A model generated the notes under the pieces. The model saw nothing but the letters and a program-made list of their open reading frames with translations. It did not search any database and was not told the DNA's origin. This document shows, piece by piece, positions 15,905 through 26,600 of a stretch of 64,000 nt of DNA. Location: contig JAFKLR010000006.1 of NCBI GenBank assembly GCA_017304685.1, positions 1 to 64,000 on the forward strand, in the 5' to 3' direction. The stretch comes from Sphingobacteriia bacterium. Its GTDB lineage: Bacteria; Pseudomonadota; Alphaproteobacteria; Rickettsiales; 33-17. Position numbers and translations under genes: made by a program. The stretch's first letter is position 1; each line of letters begins with the position of its first letter.

Positions 15905-17328
15905 CTCATAAACCTATTCACATCCATAATCTAGCTTTAATATTACCTCATAAAATCTGCTTTGAGAATTTTAGTACTCAAATCTATTTTGGCAACCGTA
16001 TTGCTATAATAGGAAGAAATGGAAGCGGTAAATCAAGCTTACTTAAAATCTTACAAGGCCAATTTGAATCTAGTGATGGAAAAGTTGGTATCCCAAATGA
16101 TGTAAAGTTTGGAAATGTCCCCCAAATTATCGAAGCTTTCGAAGCATTGAGTGGTGGACAAAAGTTTAATGCAGCTTTAACTGAAGCAATTAGCTCTTTT
16201 CCTAATGTTTTACTTCTTGATGAACCTACTAACCACCTAGATAGCAGTAATCGAAAATCGCTTATGAGAATGCTTAATTCTTTCGATGGTACATTAATCG
16301 TAGTAACTCATGATACTCAGTTACTAAAAACGATGGATATAATTTGGCACATTGATAATGGCAAAATTACTATGTTTCATGGTACCTACGAAGGTTATTT
16401 AAGAGAATCACTTATTAGGCGTAACCATCTTGAAGATGAATTATCGCAAATTCAACGTCAAAAAAAGGAAATACACACTTCATTAATGGAAGAACAATCA
16501 AGAGCTTCTAGGAGTGCTTTAAAAGGTCAGAAAAGTATAGATAACCGTAAATGGCCAACTATTGTTAGCAAAGCTAAAATGGGTAGAGCGCAAGAAACTT
16601 CAGGAAATAAAAAAGCACAGCTTTCACATAAGAAACAAGAGTTAAATAATAAGCTTTCTGATATGTATATTCCCGAGATTTTAAAGCCTAAATTTCATTT
16701 AAAATCTGCTTATATTCCTAATAAGGATTTAATTGTAATTAGTAATGGAAATATTTCATATGAAAACAATATAATACTTAAAGACATTAATATTTCAGTT
16801 AATTCTAATGAAAGAATAGCAATATGTGGTGATAATGGTTCGGGAAAATCAACTTTGTTAAAAGCGATATTAAATAAGCCTAATATTATAAAAAAAGGGG
16901 AATGGTTATTACCTAAATTAGAAGACATAGGTTATTTAGATCAGCATTATGGAAATTTAAACTCAAATGTGACTGTATTTGACTCAGTAAGTGATGTAGT
17001 TCCTAATTGGATCCAAGCAGATATAAGGAAACATTTAAATGAATTTCTTTTCCGCAAAAACGAGGAAATTAATAACTTAGTATGCAACCTTTCTGGTGGT
17101 GAAAGAGCAAGGCTTTCTTTAGCAAAGATTGCAGCTAACCCACCAAAACTATTAGTTTTAGATGAAATAACAAATAATTTAGACTTAGAAACTACAGATC
17201 ATGTAATACAAATATTAAAAGAATATCAAGGTGCAATGATAATAGTTTCCCATGATGAAGAATTTTTAGAAAAACTAGGAATTGATAATTATTATGATAT
17301 CTTAAAGGGTAATATTCAATTAAGGTAA
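15901..17328 (+). CDS. ABC-F family ATPase (ribosome-acting)
   Basis: Two ATP-binding cassettes on one chain with no membrane segments, the ABC-F plan. Cassette 1: Walker A GRNGSGKSS (residues 38-46), signature LSGGQ (83-87), Walker B LLLDEPTNHLD (104-114). A basic linker of about 75 residues (190-265) follows. Cassette 2: Walker A GDNGSGKST (about 310), LSGGE (about 398), LVLDEITNNLD (about 419), where the usual DEPTNHLD has become DEITNNLD. Only about 8 residues separate the Q-loop (VPQ, 73-75) from the signature in cassette 1, so most of the helical subdomain, including the arm that touches tRNA in EttA, is missing. Such proteins free ribosomes from antibiotics or regulate translation. The structured leader supports a resistance-type role. 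Confidence 0.9.
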   Translation: MTHKPIHIHNLALILPHKICFENFSTQIYFGNRIAIIGRNGSGKSSLLKILQGQFESSDGKVGIPNDVKFGNVPQIIEAFEALSGGQKFNAALTEAISSFPNVLLLDEPTNHLDSSNRKSLMRMLNSFDGTLIVVTHDTQLLKTMDIIWHIDNGKITMFHGTYEGYLRESLIRRNHLEDELSQIQRQKKEIHTSLMEEQSRASRSALKGQKSIDNRKWPTIVSKAKMGRAQETSGNKKAQLSHKKQELNNKLSDMYIPEILKPKFHLKSAYIPNKDLIVISNGNISYENNIILKDINISVNSNERIAICGDNGSGKSTLLKAILNKPNIIKKGEWLLPKLEDIGYLDQHYGNLNSNVTVFDSVSDVVPNWIQADIRKHLNEFLFRKNEEINNLVCNLSGGERARLSLAKIAANPPKLLVLDEITNNLDLETTDHVIQILKEYQGAMIIVSHDEEFLEKLGIDNYYDILKGNIQLR

Positions 17329-17940
17329 TATTTTATTTGGTAAAGTTAACAATTTATTTTCATAATAATGGAATTGCCAATTATTTTTGTATTCTTTGGT
17401 AATATCTTTGTTTTTAATAATAACTACATTTTCAGCATTTCTAAATTCCGCTCCATTACTAAAATTGTAACTGCCAGTAATAGTAAATAGGTCGTCAATG
17501 ATAATAACCTTATTATGAGCTATTCCTTTAACCGATCTATCAATATCAATATGTATAAGGGAAGTTGAGGGAAGGGATGGTTTATAAATAGTATTAGGCT
17601 CAGTGAGTTGTGATTTATCCAGTAATATATTGACATTAACTCCTCTACGAGCAGCATTCTCTAAAGCTTCATAAATAGGTTTAGAAGTAAAAGAATAAGC
17701 CTGCATATGAATAGATTTTTTAGCTAAATTGATTTTGTTTATAATTACTTCCCTACATCCTGAAGGAGGAGTAAAACAAATTTCAACATCAAGGTCTGGT
17801 GATACAACAGTAAAGTGGTGAGTAAACTCTCTTAAATAAAATACAAATCCAACAAGCAAACCTAGTAATAATGCAAAAAACTTGTTGTTAGTTGCATTAA
17901 ATAAAACTTTTGTAGAAATGGTTTTCTTTTTTCTTGGCAT
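17320..17940 (-). CDS. Membrane-anchored phospholipase D-like nuclease/lipase
   Basis: One transmembrane segment at residues 21-38 is followed by a single PLD domain. The catalytic HKD motif is complete: HNKVIIIDDLFTITGSYNF (His142, Lys144, Asp149, then GSYN). Single-motif members of this family dimerise and act as nucleases (Nuc, BfiI) or phospholipases; Rickettsia have a PLD implicated in escape from vacuoles, but that enzyme is only distantly comparable. The C-terminus overlaps the convergent ABC-F gene by 9 bases. It lies 11 bases after its paralogue, so the two are one operon. Confidence 0.85.
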   Translation of the reverse strand: MPRKKKTISTKVLFNATNNKFFALLLGLLVGFVFYLREFTHHFTVVSPDLDVEICFTPPSGCREVIINKINLAKKSIHMQAYSFTSKPIYEALENAARRGVNVNILLDKSQLTEPNTIYKPSLPSTSLIHIDIDRSVKGIAHNKVIIIDDLFTITGSYNFSNGAEFRNAENVVIIKNKDITKEYKNNWQFHYYENKLLTLPNKILP

Positions 17941-17951
17941 AATTCTAACTA

Positions 17952-18581
17952 CTAATTATGTAAGTCAATTAAGGGTACTTTAGAATGGTAATAATTCCAA
18001 GCTTTAAGGTATTCCATTGCAGCAGAAGTGTCATCAATAATAATCATATCCACATCATGATAATGGGAAGGTGCTAAATTGAAAGTACCAGTAATAACAT
18101 ATCTTTCATCAATAATAATTACTTTATTCAGTGGTAAATAATACCTTCTAAACTTACGTGATTTTACAGCGTGATAAACAAAGGTTTGAATTGGAGAATG
18201 TAGGGCTTCTTGATAAATAGATCTCTCATCTCGTATTCTTGAAGCATCAAATAACATTTTTACTTTAACGCCTCTATTAGCAGCTTTTACTAAAGAATTA
18301 AAAATTTCCTTATATGAAAAATAATTGGCTTGTACATAAATAGTATTTATAGCGTTATCAATATGCTCATTAAGTTTATTATAACAATCATATTCTGTTT
18401 GTATAAGACAGGGTAAAACATTCCCTACCTTTACAGTCGTAATAATATTAGCTCTTTTCTTATATAAAGAAGAAAGTACCATAATTGCGAATATAAGTAC
18501 GAGTATAGCCCACGAACCAAGTTTGAAATAAATATGACATTTTTCAATAAAGGGGTCTTTATTATTAGATTCTTCAGTCAT
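17952..18581 (-). CDS. PLD-like paralogue lacking the catalytic His
   Basis: Same plan as the downstream protein: a transmembrane segment (residues 23-40) and a PLD fold. The HKD-like motif reads LNKVIIIDERYVITGTFN, so the catalytic His is Leu (residue 151) and the following GS is GT, while Lys and Asp remain. Because single-motif PLD enzymes need the His from each subunit, this protein should be inactive alone. It could form a heterodimer with, or regulate, the intact paralogue encoded 11 bases downstream, or bind substrate. The pair arose by duplication (similar length, topology and motif context) and has diverged strongly. Confidence 0.75.
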   Translation of the reverse strand: MTEESNNKDPFIEKCHIYFKLGSWAILVLIFAIMVLSSLYKKRANIITTVKVGNVLPCLIQTEYDCYNKLNEHIDNAINTIYVQANYFSYKEIFNSLVKAANRGVKVKMLFDASRIRDERSIYQEALHSPIQTFVYHAVKSRKFRRYYLPLNKVIIIDERYVITGTFNLAPSHYHDVDMIIIDDTSAAMEYLKAWNYYHSKVPLIDLHN

Positions 18582-18599
18582 TTTATGTAATTAAATAAA

Positions 18600-19472
18600 T
18601 TATTTCTTATATTTTTTAAGATTTACTTCCTTACCATTAATATACAGTAAAAGTAAATTAGGCATGCAGGAAATAACCTTTTCAGGGTAAATATCCAAAC
18701 CTGAGATACTGAGTTCTTTAAGCTTAGGAAAAAAACTTAAATCTAGATTATCAAATTTGACATTAAGCAAATCTAGTCGTTCAAGATTATTAAGATTATG
18801 TAATGCATTGATATTACTTGCGGTTGTCCAGCGTTTTTCATGCCCTAGTAATAAAGTAGTAATGTTTGTAAGATTAGAAATATGATTTAAATCAAGCTTA
18901 TGAATAGATCTTAGATCAAGATACTTCAAATTTATTAAATTACCTAAATATTCCCAGTTCACTAATTTATTTGGTAAAGCTCCCATGTTCTTAAGTATAG
19001 GAATAAGTTCATCCATGCCCTCAATGTTATTAGGTGTAAAGATTAAACTTTCTAATTTAGTAAGCTTAGAAATATTCTGAATATCATGAAAATCAGTTTG
19101 ATGAAGGTCTAAATACTTTAAATTAACAAAGCTATTTAATAAATGAGTATTTTCTAATTCTTCAGTATGACAAAAAGACAAAGATTCTATTTTAAAAGCT
19201 AAATTAAGAATATTCTTGATATCAAATATGCTAAATGACTCAAATTCTAGAAACTTCAAGTGATTAAAATTACTTAAAATATCATAATTAATTTTATTAT
19301 TTCTGTTAAATCTTAGCTTAGTAAGGTTAGGAAACAATTTTATATTTTCTATATTTTGAATATTTCCAAGCGTTAACGTCGTTACGTTATTCAAGGTATC
19401 ATTTATTTTACATATTTCTATGCATTCTAAAAGTTCTTTATCTGTATTTATGTTGTAGGTTAAATTTTCCAT
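18600..19472 (-). CDS. Leucine-rich-repeat protein
   Basis: Residues 25-280 contain about ten leucine-rich repeats of 21-24 residues with the pattern LxxLxxLxLxxTxxxDIxxI, for example LVNLKYLDLHQTDFHDIQ and LINLKYLDLRSIHKLDLN. There is no signal peptide, membrane segment or enzymatic domain. LRR proteins of intracellular bacteria commonly bind host proteins and may be effectors. It ends 19 bases before the PLD paralogue gene, so co-transcription with the PLD pair is likely. Confidence 0.8.
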   Translation of the reverse strand: MENLTYNINTDKELLECIEICKINDTLNNVTTLTLGNIQNIENIKLFPNLTKLRFNRNNKINYDILSNFNHLKFLEFESFSIFDIKNILNLAFKIESLSFCHTEELENTHLLNSFVNLKYLDLHQTDFHDIQNISKLTKLESLIFTPNNIEGMDELIPILKNMGALPNKLVNWEYLGNLINLKYLDLRSIHKLDLNHISNLTNITTLLLGHEKRWTTASNINALHNLNNLERLDLLNVKFDNLDLSFFPKLKELSISGLDIYPEKVISCMPNLLLLYINGKEVNLKKYKK

Positions 19473-19527
19473 TTTTACCTTTGTGTATTAGTATTAATAT
19501 AAAGCTTATAAATATACTGAACGGGGA

Positions 19528-20049
19528 TTACTTAAGGACGGCATTATCAAAAGTTTCTTTTGTTAAATTTATGAAAACTTCTTTATAAGCTTTTTTAACA
19601 TTTTCTTGTTGTAATGAATGATAAATTTTAACCATAGCACCTACTAATAATAGTCTATTTTGAAAAAATATGTTTTCTAAACCACATTTAATAAGTATGC
19701 CCCCCATTGTAATAATTGAATGTGGAATATTAACAAAATTACTTATGCGTTTCTTATTTAAAGCTTGCTCCCCAAGTAAGCACAATTGTTTTTCATTTAT
19801 TTTATTTTCTTCGAGTAAAGACCTTACATAAATTAAACAACCAATAAGCAATTTATCATTCTCATAGAATAATTCTTCGAGTCCACTCATAATTATGAGT
19901 CCACCCATTTTGAATTTTTTCTGAGTATCCTTTTCCCTCTTTTTTATAGATTCAGCATTAATTTTATAATTAAGCTGGAATAGCTTCTTCAGCTCTATTT
20001 GTCTCTTCCGCAACAACAGTTTTTGGCTTTCTACGTAAGGTTTTGACAA
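19528..20049 (-). CDS. TraD(Ti)-like conjugation protein with duplicated domain
   Basis: The Ti-plasmid TraD family is recognised by a short KxxxGGLxxKAGL motif; it appears twice here, as KKFKMGGLIIMSGLEELF with NDKLLIGCLIYV, and as IITMGGILIKCGLENIF with NRLLLVGAMVKI. So the protein carries two tandem copies. It overlaps the upstream TraC-like gene by 80 bases in another frame, and no good ATG precedes the first conserved motif; the listed TTG start is one option and the true start is unresolved (a frameshift joining both ORFs is another). In Ti plasmids TraC and TraD lie next to oriT and assist the TraA relaxase. Confidence 0.65.
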   Translation of the reverse strand: MSKPYVESQKLLLRKRQIELKKLFQLNYKINAESIKKREKDTQKKFKMGGLIIMSGLEELFYENDKLLIGCLIYVRSLLEENKINEKQLCLLGEQALNKKRISNFVNIPHSIITMGGILIKCGLENIFFQNRLLLVGAMVKIYHSLQQENVKKAYKEVFINLTKETFDNAVLK

Positions 20050-20266
20050 GAAAGGGATCTGATAATTCTTTAAACCTCTTTAAAGATGAAGCATCTTTTT
20101 TTTCGAAAGCTTCTTTTAAAAATAATAAACCACCGATAAAAGTATCATCATCAATAAATAGAGTGTTTGTTTTTTCTATATAACTCAGAACAACTTTTTT
20201 TCTCTCTTCATCAATTTTTTTTAATTTTTCTTCTGCCTTTCTTTTTTCAGCAAGTAATTTACTCAT
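19970..20266 (-). CDS. TraC(Ti)-like / relaxosome accessory protein
   Basis: The ATG at 20266 has AGGTGAT upstream and is preferred over a frame start 15 codons earlier. The 98-residue product begins with a basic coiled coil (MSKLLAEKRKAEEKLKKI), as in the small TraC/MobC-type proteins, followed by TNTLFIDDDTFIGGLLFLKEAF, a segment of the kind found in the Rickettsiales proteins annotated as conjugal transfer TraC/TraD. It probably helps load the TraA relaxase on oriT, which lies 320 bases upstream. The gene is divergent from traA, as traCD is from traA in Agrobacterium Ti plasmids. Confidence 0.65.
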   Translation of the reverse strand: MSKLLAEKRKAEEKLKKIDEERKKVVLSYIEKTNTLFIDDDTFIGGLLFLKEAFEKKDASSLKRFKELSDPFLVKTLRRKPKTVVAEETNRAEEAIPA

Positions 20267-20443
20267 ATTTACATCACCTGTATTAAAATGGAGTGGGGAT
20301 ATAACCCCCAACTCGCTTTCCGTTGGTAGACTTAACCATGCCTGGCGGCCTACAATTTATATAATTAATAAACTTAGTATTAAATGTCAATGTTAATAAG
20401 TTTCTAAACATAAATCGCTTTCTGTTGCTAAAAATGCTAGCGG

Positions 20444-20491
20444 GGTTAGCAGTAAAAGATTACTGCTAAGGGGACGGCAATGAGTCCCCTT
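20444..20491. repeat. Two adjacent perfect hairpins near oriT
   Basis: TTAGCAGTAA (20446-20455) pairs with TTACTGCTAA (20460-20469) over a 4-base loop; immediately after, AAGGGGAC pairs with GTCCCCTT around 20468-20491 over an 8-base loop. A weaker stem TGCTA/TAGCA overlaps the first. With only a short T run the second could be a modest terminator, but two strong stems next to the nic site more likely serve single-strand or accessory-protein recognition in transfer. Confidence 0.55.
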
Positions 20492-20585
20492 TAGAAAAAA
20501 TATAAAAAAATAATATTGCGTTTATGAAGCTTTAGCTGAATACAACGCTTAAATAGAAAGACATCCGTGGTAATCCCAAATTATC

Positions 20586-20618
20586 TAACGGCGCACTTAA
20601 GAGTTTTTGACAAAACTC
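20586..20618 (-). other. oriT: Candidate oriT: nic site with inverted repeat
   Basis: The minus strand at 20599-20586 reads TAAGTGCGCCGTTA, differing by one base from the RSF1010/Ti-type nic consensus TAAGTGCGCCCT, in which the nick falls after GTGCG. On its 5' side lies a perfect inverted repeat, GAGTTTT at 20601-20607 and AAAACTC at 20612-20618, the same arrangement as in MobA/TraA-type origins. It is placed just upstream of the TraA-type relaxase gene and between divergent accessory genes, exactly as expected for this mobilisation class. Confidence 0.75.
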
Positions 20619-20657
20619 ATTTTTCATTGTAAAATACTTGGAATAATTAGGAATAAC

Positions 20658-23600
20658 ATGTATCACGCAAAACTAGGTTCAATAGGGAAACGTCATTCAA
20701 GCGGTCAATACGGTAGAAGTATTGTACAGTCAATTGCATATGGCATGAGAGAAAAACTAACTCAGAAAAGTTTTGACAGTAGTACAAATAGTTATATTGA
20801 AGGTGAAACACATGATTATTTATATCTTGGTGGATGCTGCTTTAAAGAAACATTAGCACCTACACATTCACCAACTTGGGTATACAATAGAGAAACACTT
20901 TGGAATGAAGTAGAACGAGTTGAGAAAAGAGTAAATGCCGAATTTGCTAAATATCTTCAATTAGCTTTACCAAATGAATTAAACATACAACAATGCAAAA
21001 AAATGGTAAGAGAATTCCTAAATGAAAACATAATTTCGATGGATTTAATTGCAGATTATAGTTTTCATGATGATAAACCTGACAACTTTCATGCGCATGT
21101 TTATTTCACTACAAGAAGAATTGAAAGCCATGGTTTTGCTAAGAATAAAATTGATATAGTTGATATAATTGATAAAAAGCCATTTCTTTACCAACTAAGA
21201 GAAAACTATGCAAAGGTACAAAATAAATATTTAGCAATGTATGGGTTTAAAAAGAGAGTTACGCATCTCTCTCATAAGAAAATGGGTTTAGATCTTATAG
21301 CAACTAAACATATAGGTTATGCTTCTAATAATAAAAGAAGCAAAGCTGAATTGAATGATAGAATTGAATATAACAATCAAGTTTATCGTGAAAATCTAAA
21401 GATAATAATAAATAACCCTGAGATTATTATAAAAAAACTTTGTTATGAATTTGAGTATTTTGATTATAAAGACATATCAAATGCAGTTAACAACCAATTA
21501 CAACTTAATGTTAAAGCTGGTAATATTGTTGAACAAGATTTTGATTATAATGAAATATATAACCAAATAGTAGAACGAATTGTAGGTAGTTCTACCCTTT
21601 CAAAGATCAAAATTAAAACTGATTCTGATAAAAAAATCATATTTTCTTCAATTAAGTACTTTGAACAAAACTTAGATTTGATAAGAGAAAATGTAAACGA
21701 TGAGACAATAGAAATTGAAGAAATATTTGGAAAAGATAATAGTGATAGTAATAGAGAAATCAAGGATAATATAATGGCAGACTACCCTTTTGATGTTAAT
21801 GATTTATATAAAGAAATCTTTAGAAATCCTGATAAAATTAGAGCTTTAAGTAAATTTAATTTTAGTAATTCGAGAGGGAAAAGTCGTATTTCTAATTCTT
21901 CTGAAGGATTAATTAGTAATGGTAGAAGAGGAGGAGATAAAAATAAGGTTACCTTATTTTTAAATGGGGTTATTAATGATTTTAAAGGAGGAGGTTTCAG
22001 TCGAAATGTAATATCTTATTATGCTGAAGAGACAGGTTTAAAGTGGAATGAGGCTTTATTTGATTTAGCTCGTGAATATGGAATTTATGATAAAGATAAG
22101 CAAACCATTAACCATGAGATTATTGAAGTTACAAGAAAATACGCGAATGAAAGATTATTAGAAGAAGAAAGAATTGAGATTGAAAAAGAAAAGCAAAATG
22201 AAAAAATAAAAGATATTTCTGCAACTATTTATAAAAAAATATACAAACAAAACCTAGGGAAGGAATTGATTGAATACCTTTCAAATAGGGGTTGGAATGA
22301 AAGTGAAATATTAGAACATACAAGAAATGGTAATATTCTATATGTGGAATCTTATGATGAAATATCAAAAGCTCTTAATAAAGCTTCTTCCCATAAGAAC
22401 TCAAATTATAACTTCGATGACCTTAAGAATATAAAGCCTTTAAATTTCTTTTTTAAAGATACCCATAAATTTTTTATTCCTTGTTATAATGATAAGCATG
22501 AAATTATTGGGTTTATTACAAGAGACATTACTTCTAAGGAAACTAAAAATAAATATGTAAATACTAGGGGATTGCAAGTATCAGAAGTATTATATAACGC
22601 TCAATCATTAGAAGAAGGAAAGGATATTTTAGTAGTAGAAGGAGTGTTAGATGCTTTAAGGCTTACAAGTAGTGAAGGTAAAAAGGCTTTAAATCATACA
22701 ATTCCTTTAGGTTTACTTGGTAATAGCCTTTCTACAGAAAGAATAAATTTAATTAGTAAATATAATCCAAGAACTATTTATATTGGCCTAGATAATGATG
22801 AATCTGGAGTTCGTTCAACTCAAAGAATGGTAAAAAGCTTATTAGAACACGGCCTTTCAAATTTTCGAATAGTAAAACTAAGAAACGATATTAAAGATTT
22901 TGATGAATTAATTTCTAAAGAGGGATACAACTCATTAAGATCAATATTAAATGAGTCATTATCACCTTCAAAATATCTTTTTGAGGAAATTAAAAATCTA
23001 TATTTAACTGAAATAAAAGACCAATATAAACTTCCTTCAGATGAAAACACAGCTAATGAATTTAAAACCTATTTGAGTAATGTACTTATTAGTTTACGTA
23101 GTAATAAAGAAGAGAAGACTAGTTTAACTCAATTATTAATACAAAATGTAAGTAAGGATGAACATTTAACTTTAAACTCAATCATTAATACAAGTGAAGA
23201 AATTATAAATGTAAGAAACGATAACCTTGATAAAGATTCGGAAGTCTTACATGAAGAAAATATTATAAATATTGAATCTGAAGTAGAAAGACTAAGAGAT
23301 TTATTTAAATATGAGTTAGAAGAAAATGACTTTATTGCAGCTTCTAAATTTAAGAGCATCATTAATAAAAATCTAAGTAATATCAATGAAGAATTTAAAA
23401 GATCGCTATATAAAATGATAATAAACCAATGTGTAAACTTAGGAAAAGATTTGAATGGCGAAACATGGTTTATAAAAAGAGATAATTTGGTCAATTTATC
23501 AAATGAAGCCATTTTAAATTCTATTACTGAACATGGAGGAAATTTTGAAAAAGGGAAATTTTCTGATTTTTTAAATAATATCCGAAACGAAAATAAAGAA

Positions 23601-26600
23601 ATCGAACAAAATAATGATAAAATCAATAATAAAGATTATAAGTTAATTAAAGATTTAGCTGATGTAATTATTGGCACATTAACTGATAAATACTCAATAT
23701 TTACTGAAAAAGATATTAAGGTTCTTATAAATAATGAACTTAATAAAAAACTTATAAACGAAAAATTTGAACAACATATTCTTAATAAAGTTCTAGAAGG
23801 AACTAATATAATAACTCTAAAACGTCAAAGTCTACGAGGTGAAACATATTACACAACCAAAGAATACCTGGAATTAGAAAAAAATACATTAGGTTTTGCT
23901 AATAGCTTAAACGCTAGAATTTCTCCATTAAATTCTAAATATTTAGAAAATTTTATAGAAAATGTAAGGCTCTCGAACAGTTTAAACGAAGAGCAAATTG
24001 AAGCAATTAAATACTTAACTACCGATACCACGGATTTGGCTATAATTGATGGATTTGCAGGTGCAGGTAAAACTCGTCTACTTCAAAAATATAAAGAGAT
24101 AATAGAGAAGAAAAATACACTTGCAGCAAGCTTTGGACTTGGTGGCAATAAAATTATAGGTGTAAGCGTCATGGGCATTGCGGCGTTAAACTTAGAAAGA
24201 GATACAGGTATAAAATCAATAACCATTGAAGCAATGAAAAATATGCTTAAGTATTCTTCAGCTGGTATGGGGCTTAAAAAGGGTGATATTTTAATTGTTG
24301 ATGAAGCTGCAACTGTGACAGTAGAAGACTACTATTTAATACTTGAAAGAGCAAAAATAGAAGGGTTTAAAGTAGTTCTAACTGGTGATTTATACCAAGC
24401 ACAACCAATTCAAAGTGCACAAATATTTGATCATTTAGTTGATAAAGTAGGAAGCTTTAGTTTACGTAATGTTTTAAGACAAAGGGATAAAAAAGATGCG
24501 GAAGCTACTAAGATGTTTGCAAGTGGTAATTTTTATGGAGGTTTAAGTTATTATAAATCAAAAGGTAATTTTGTTCATATGCTTGATGAATCTACCACAT
24601 TAAGGCAACTTGCTCATAATTATGTCAAAGATTTATTCAATGGCGCAAGTTATGACGATTCAGTAGTAATCACTGCTACAAATGCAGATGTAGAAGTAAT
24701 AAATAACCATATTAGAAAAGCCCTAGAAGATACTAATTATTTTAATTTTAAGCAAAAGGGTCGTAACCAAAGTGGTGTTGTAAATTCTAAGGAATTTAAA
24801 TTAGAACCCTTCAAAAATTCCCCTAAGAAATTAGTTATAAGAAGAGGTGAAAAAATAGTATTAACTGAAAATGACTATAAAGATTATGATATAAGAAATG
24901 GAATGACCGCTGAAGTATTAGGATTTGTAGGAGAATCAGGTATTAAAATAAGGCTTTGTGATTTTAATAGAGTACTTATCATTGATACAGATAAATATAA
25001 AGGTATTAATTACGGTTATTGTTTAACTTCAAATAAAACACAAGGTATATCTGTTGAAAATACTCATGTTTATGCCAGCCGTGATTTTTATTCGAATAAC
25101 CTTTATCCAGCTTTAACTCGCCATAAAAATAATATGACTATTTATTATAATGATGACGATTTTAGCGATATTAGAGATATTTCTGATAATGTTGGAAGAG
25201 ATAAAGTTAGCTTTAATGCAATATCTTTTATGATTTCTTCTGAAGAATTATTAAAAGCAGATGAAACATATAAAAATGTATTTTTAATAAAACGTGTAAA
25301 TGAAAGTATAAAAGAGGTAAGCGAAAAATTACAAATAGAAAAGGAAACAGATGAAATTAACGAAGATAAACAAAAAAATATCTATAAATTTATTACAGAA
25401 TTAAAGTCATTAATAGATGCAAGAAGCAAACTGGCTGAAGTAATATTAAATGATTACGATAGTCATAGAAGATATTTACAAGAAGCAGGTTTAAGTAATT
25501 TGCAAAGAATGAAAGAATGTGCAGGAGTAAGTTTAAAATACAGTGATATAGAATTGAATGAAATCAAGCTCATTAAAGATTTTCTAACCACAAAAGATGA
25601 ACTTGAAAAGATATTGTTAGCAGACAGTATTTCAAGAAAAAGAGTAAATTCTGTAGTTTTTTACGCAAAGGAATTTCGTAATGAAGGCTTAAGTATTAAT
25701 GAACTAAAGAAATATGCTGACAAAATAGATAATCCTAAGTTTTTACAAACCAAAGAAGGAATATTCACTTTTTTTGAAAGTGAAGATAAAAAATTTGGTA
25801 CTAATAGCTTCAATGATGTTAAAACAAGGTTAGATTTTATTGCTTTTAGCGAGACAGTAATTAAAGAATATAATGATTTACAAGATTTCAAACAAGAATT
25901 AGATAAATTAAACGAAAATCATAGTATAGCTTTTAATAGACTTAATGATTGTAAAATAACTAAGGAGCAACTTGAATTATTTATTAAATATCATTCTAAT
26001 AATGAAGAATTAGCTAATTCAAAGCAAAAATTGATTCATACAAATAAAGAAATCCTAAATTTAGAAGATAAATTAAGCAAATTCTTACTTAAAATAGAGG
26101 GATTAAAAGATAAGATAAGCTATTTAGAAAAGGGTTTAGGTAGGTTTAAAAACCAATTTGATTATAGTCAATTAAAAGAATTTTATAATAAAACAACTAG
26201 ACTTCAGGCTATTTACGAATTAGGTGAAAGAATTTATGGCTCAGATGAATTTAAGAAATTACTTGTGGACATAAATGCAAATGTTTCAAATTTTATTAAT
26301 ATAACTGGTACTAAAATATCAAAAACTACAAAAAATACATTTTATAACCGTTATAAAAATGCTGAAAAAGCCCTTAATCCTTTTGTAAACAAATTAGAAA
26401 TTTTAATTAAAAAGGACCAAGAAGATATAAGTAAGTATGTAAAGGAATTTGATAATGATTTATCTAAAGCCAATAAGGAAAGTATAAAAGAAGCACTTAT
26501 TACATTAATTGAAAATAGAGAAAGGTTAATAATTAGCGAATCTAAAGAATATAATGATAAGCTTAATTATATTGAATCTAGCAATTTAAAGGTATTATTA

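Larger units (their letters stand above)
20267..20657. other. Transfer-origin intergenic region
   Basis: Spacer between the divergent TraC/TraD-like genes and traA. It is much richer in GC and dyads than its surroundings: GC-rich block at 20326-20352, two perfect hairpins at 20446-20489, and the nic-like site with inverted repeat at 20586-20618. Promoters for both directions must also lie here. Confidence 0.6.

Noticed and set aside
20339..20350. 5S rRNA-like 12-mer TGCCTGGCGGCC
   Set aside because: As a 5S gene it is rejected: no matching 3' arm, no 5S-like internal sequence, and Rickettsiales 5S starts differently. It remains only as an odd GC-rich block.
23129..23626. Minus-strand frames inside the relaxase gene (for example 23129-23626, 25661-25891)
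   Set aside because: Opposite-strand by-products of an AT-rich coding sequence; the plus-strand frame has clear domains throughout.
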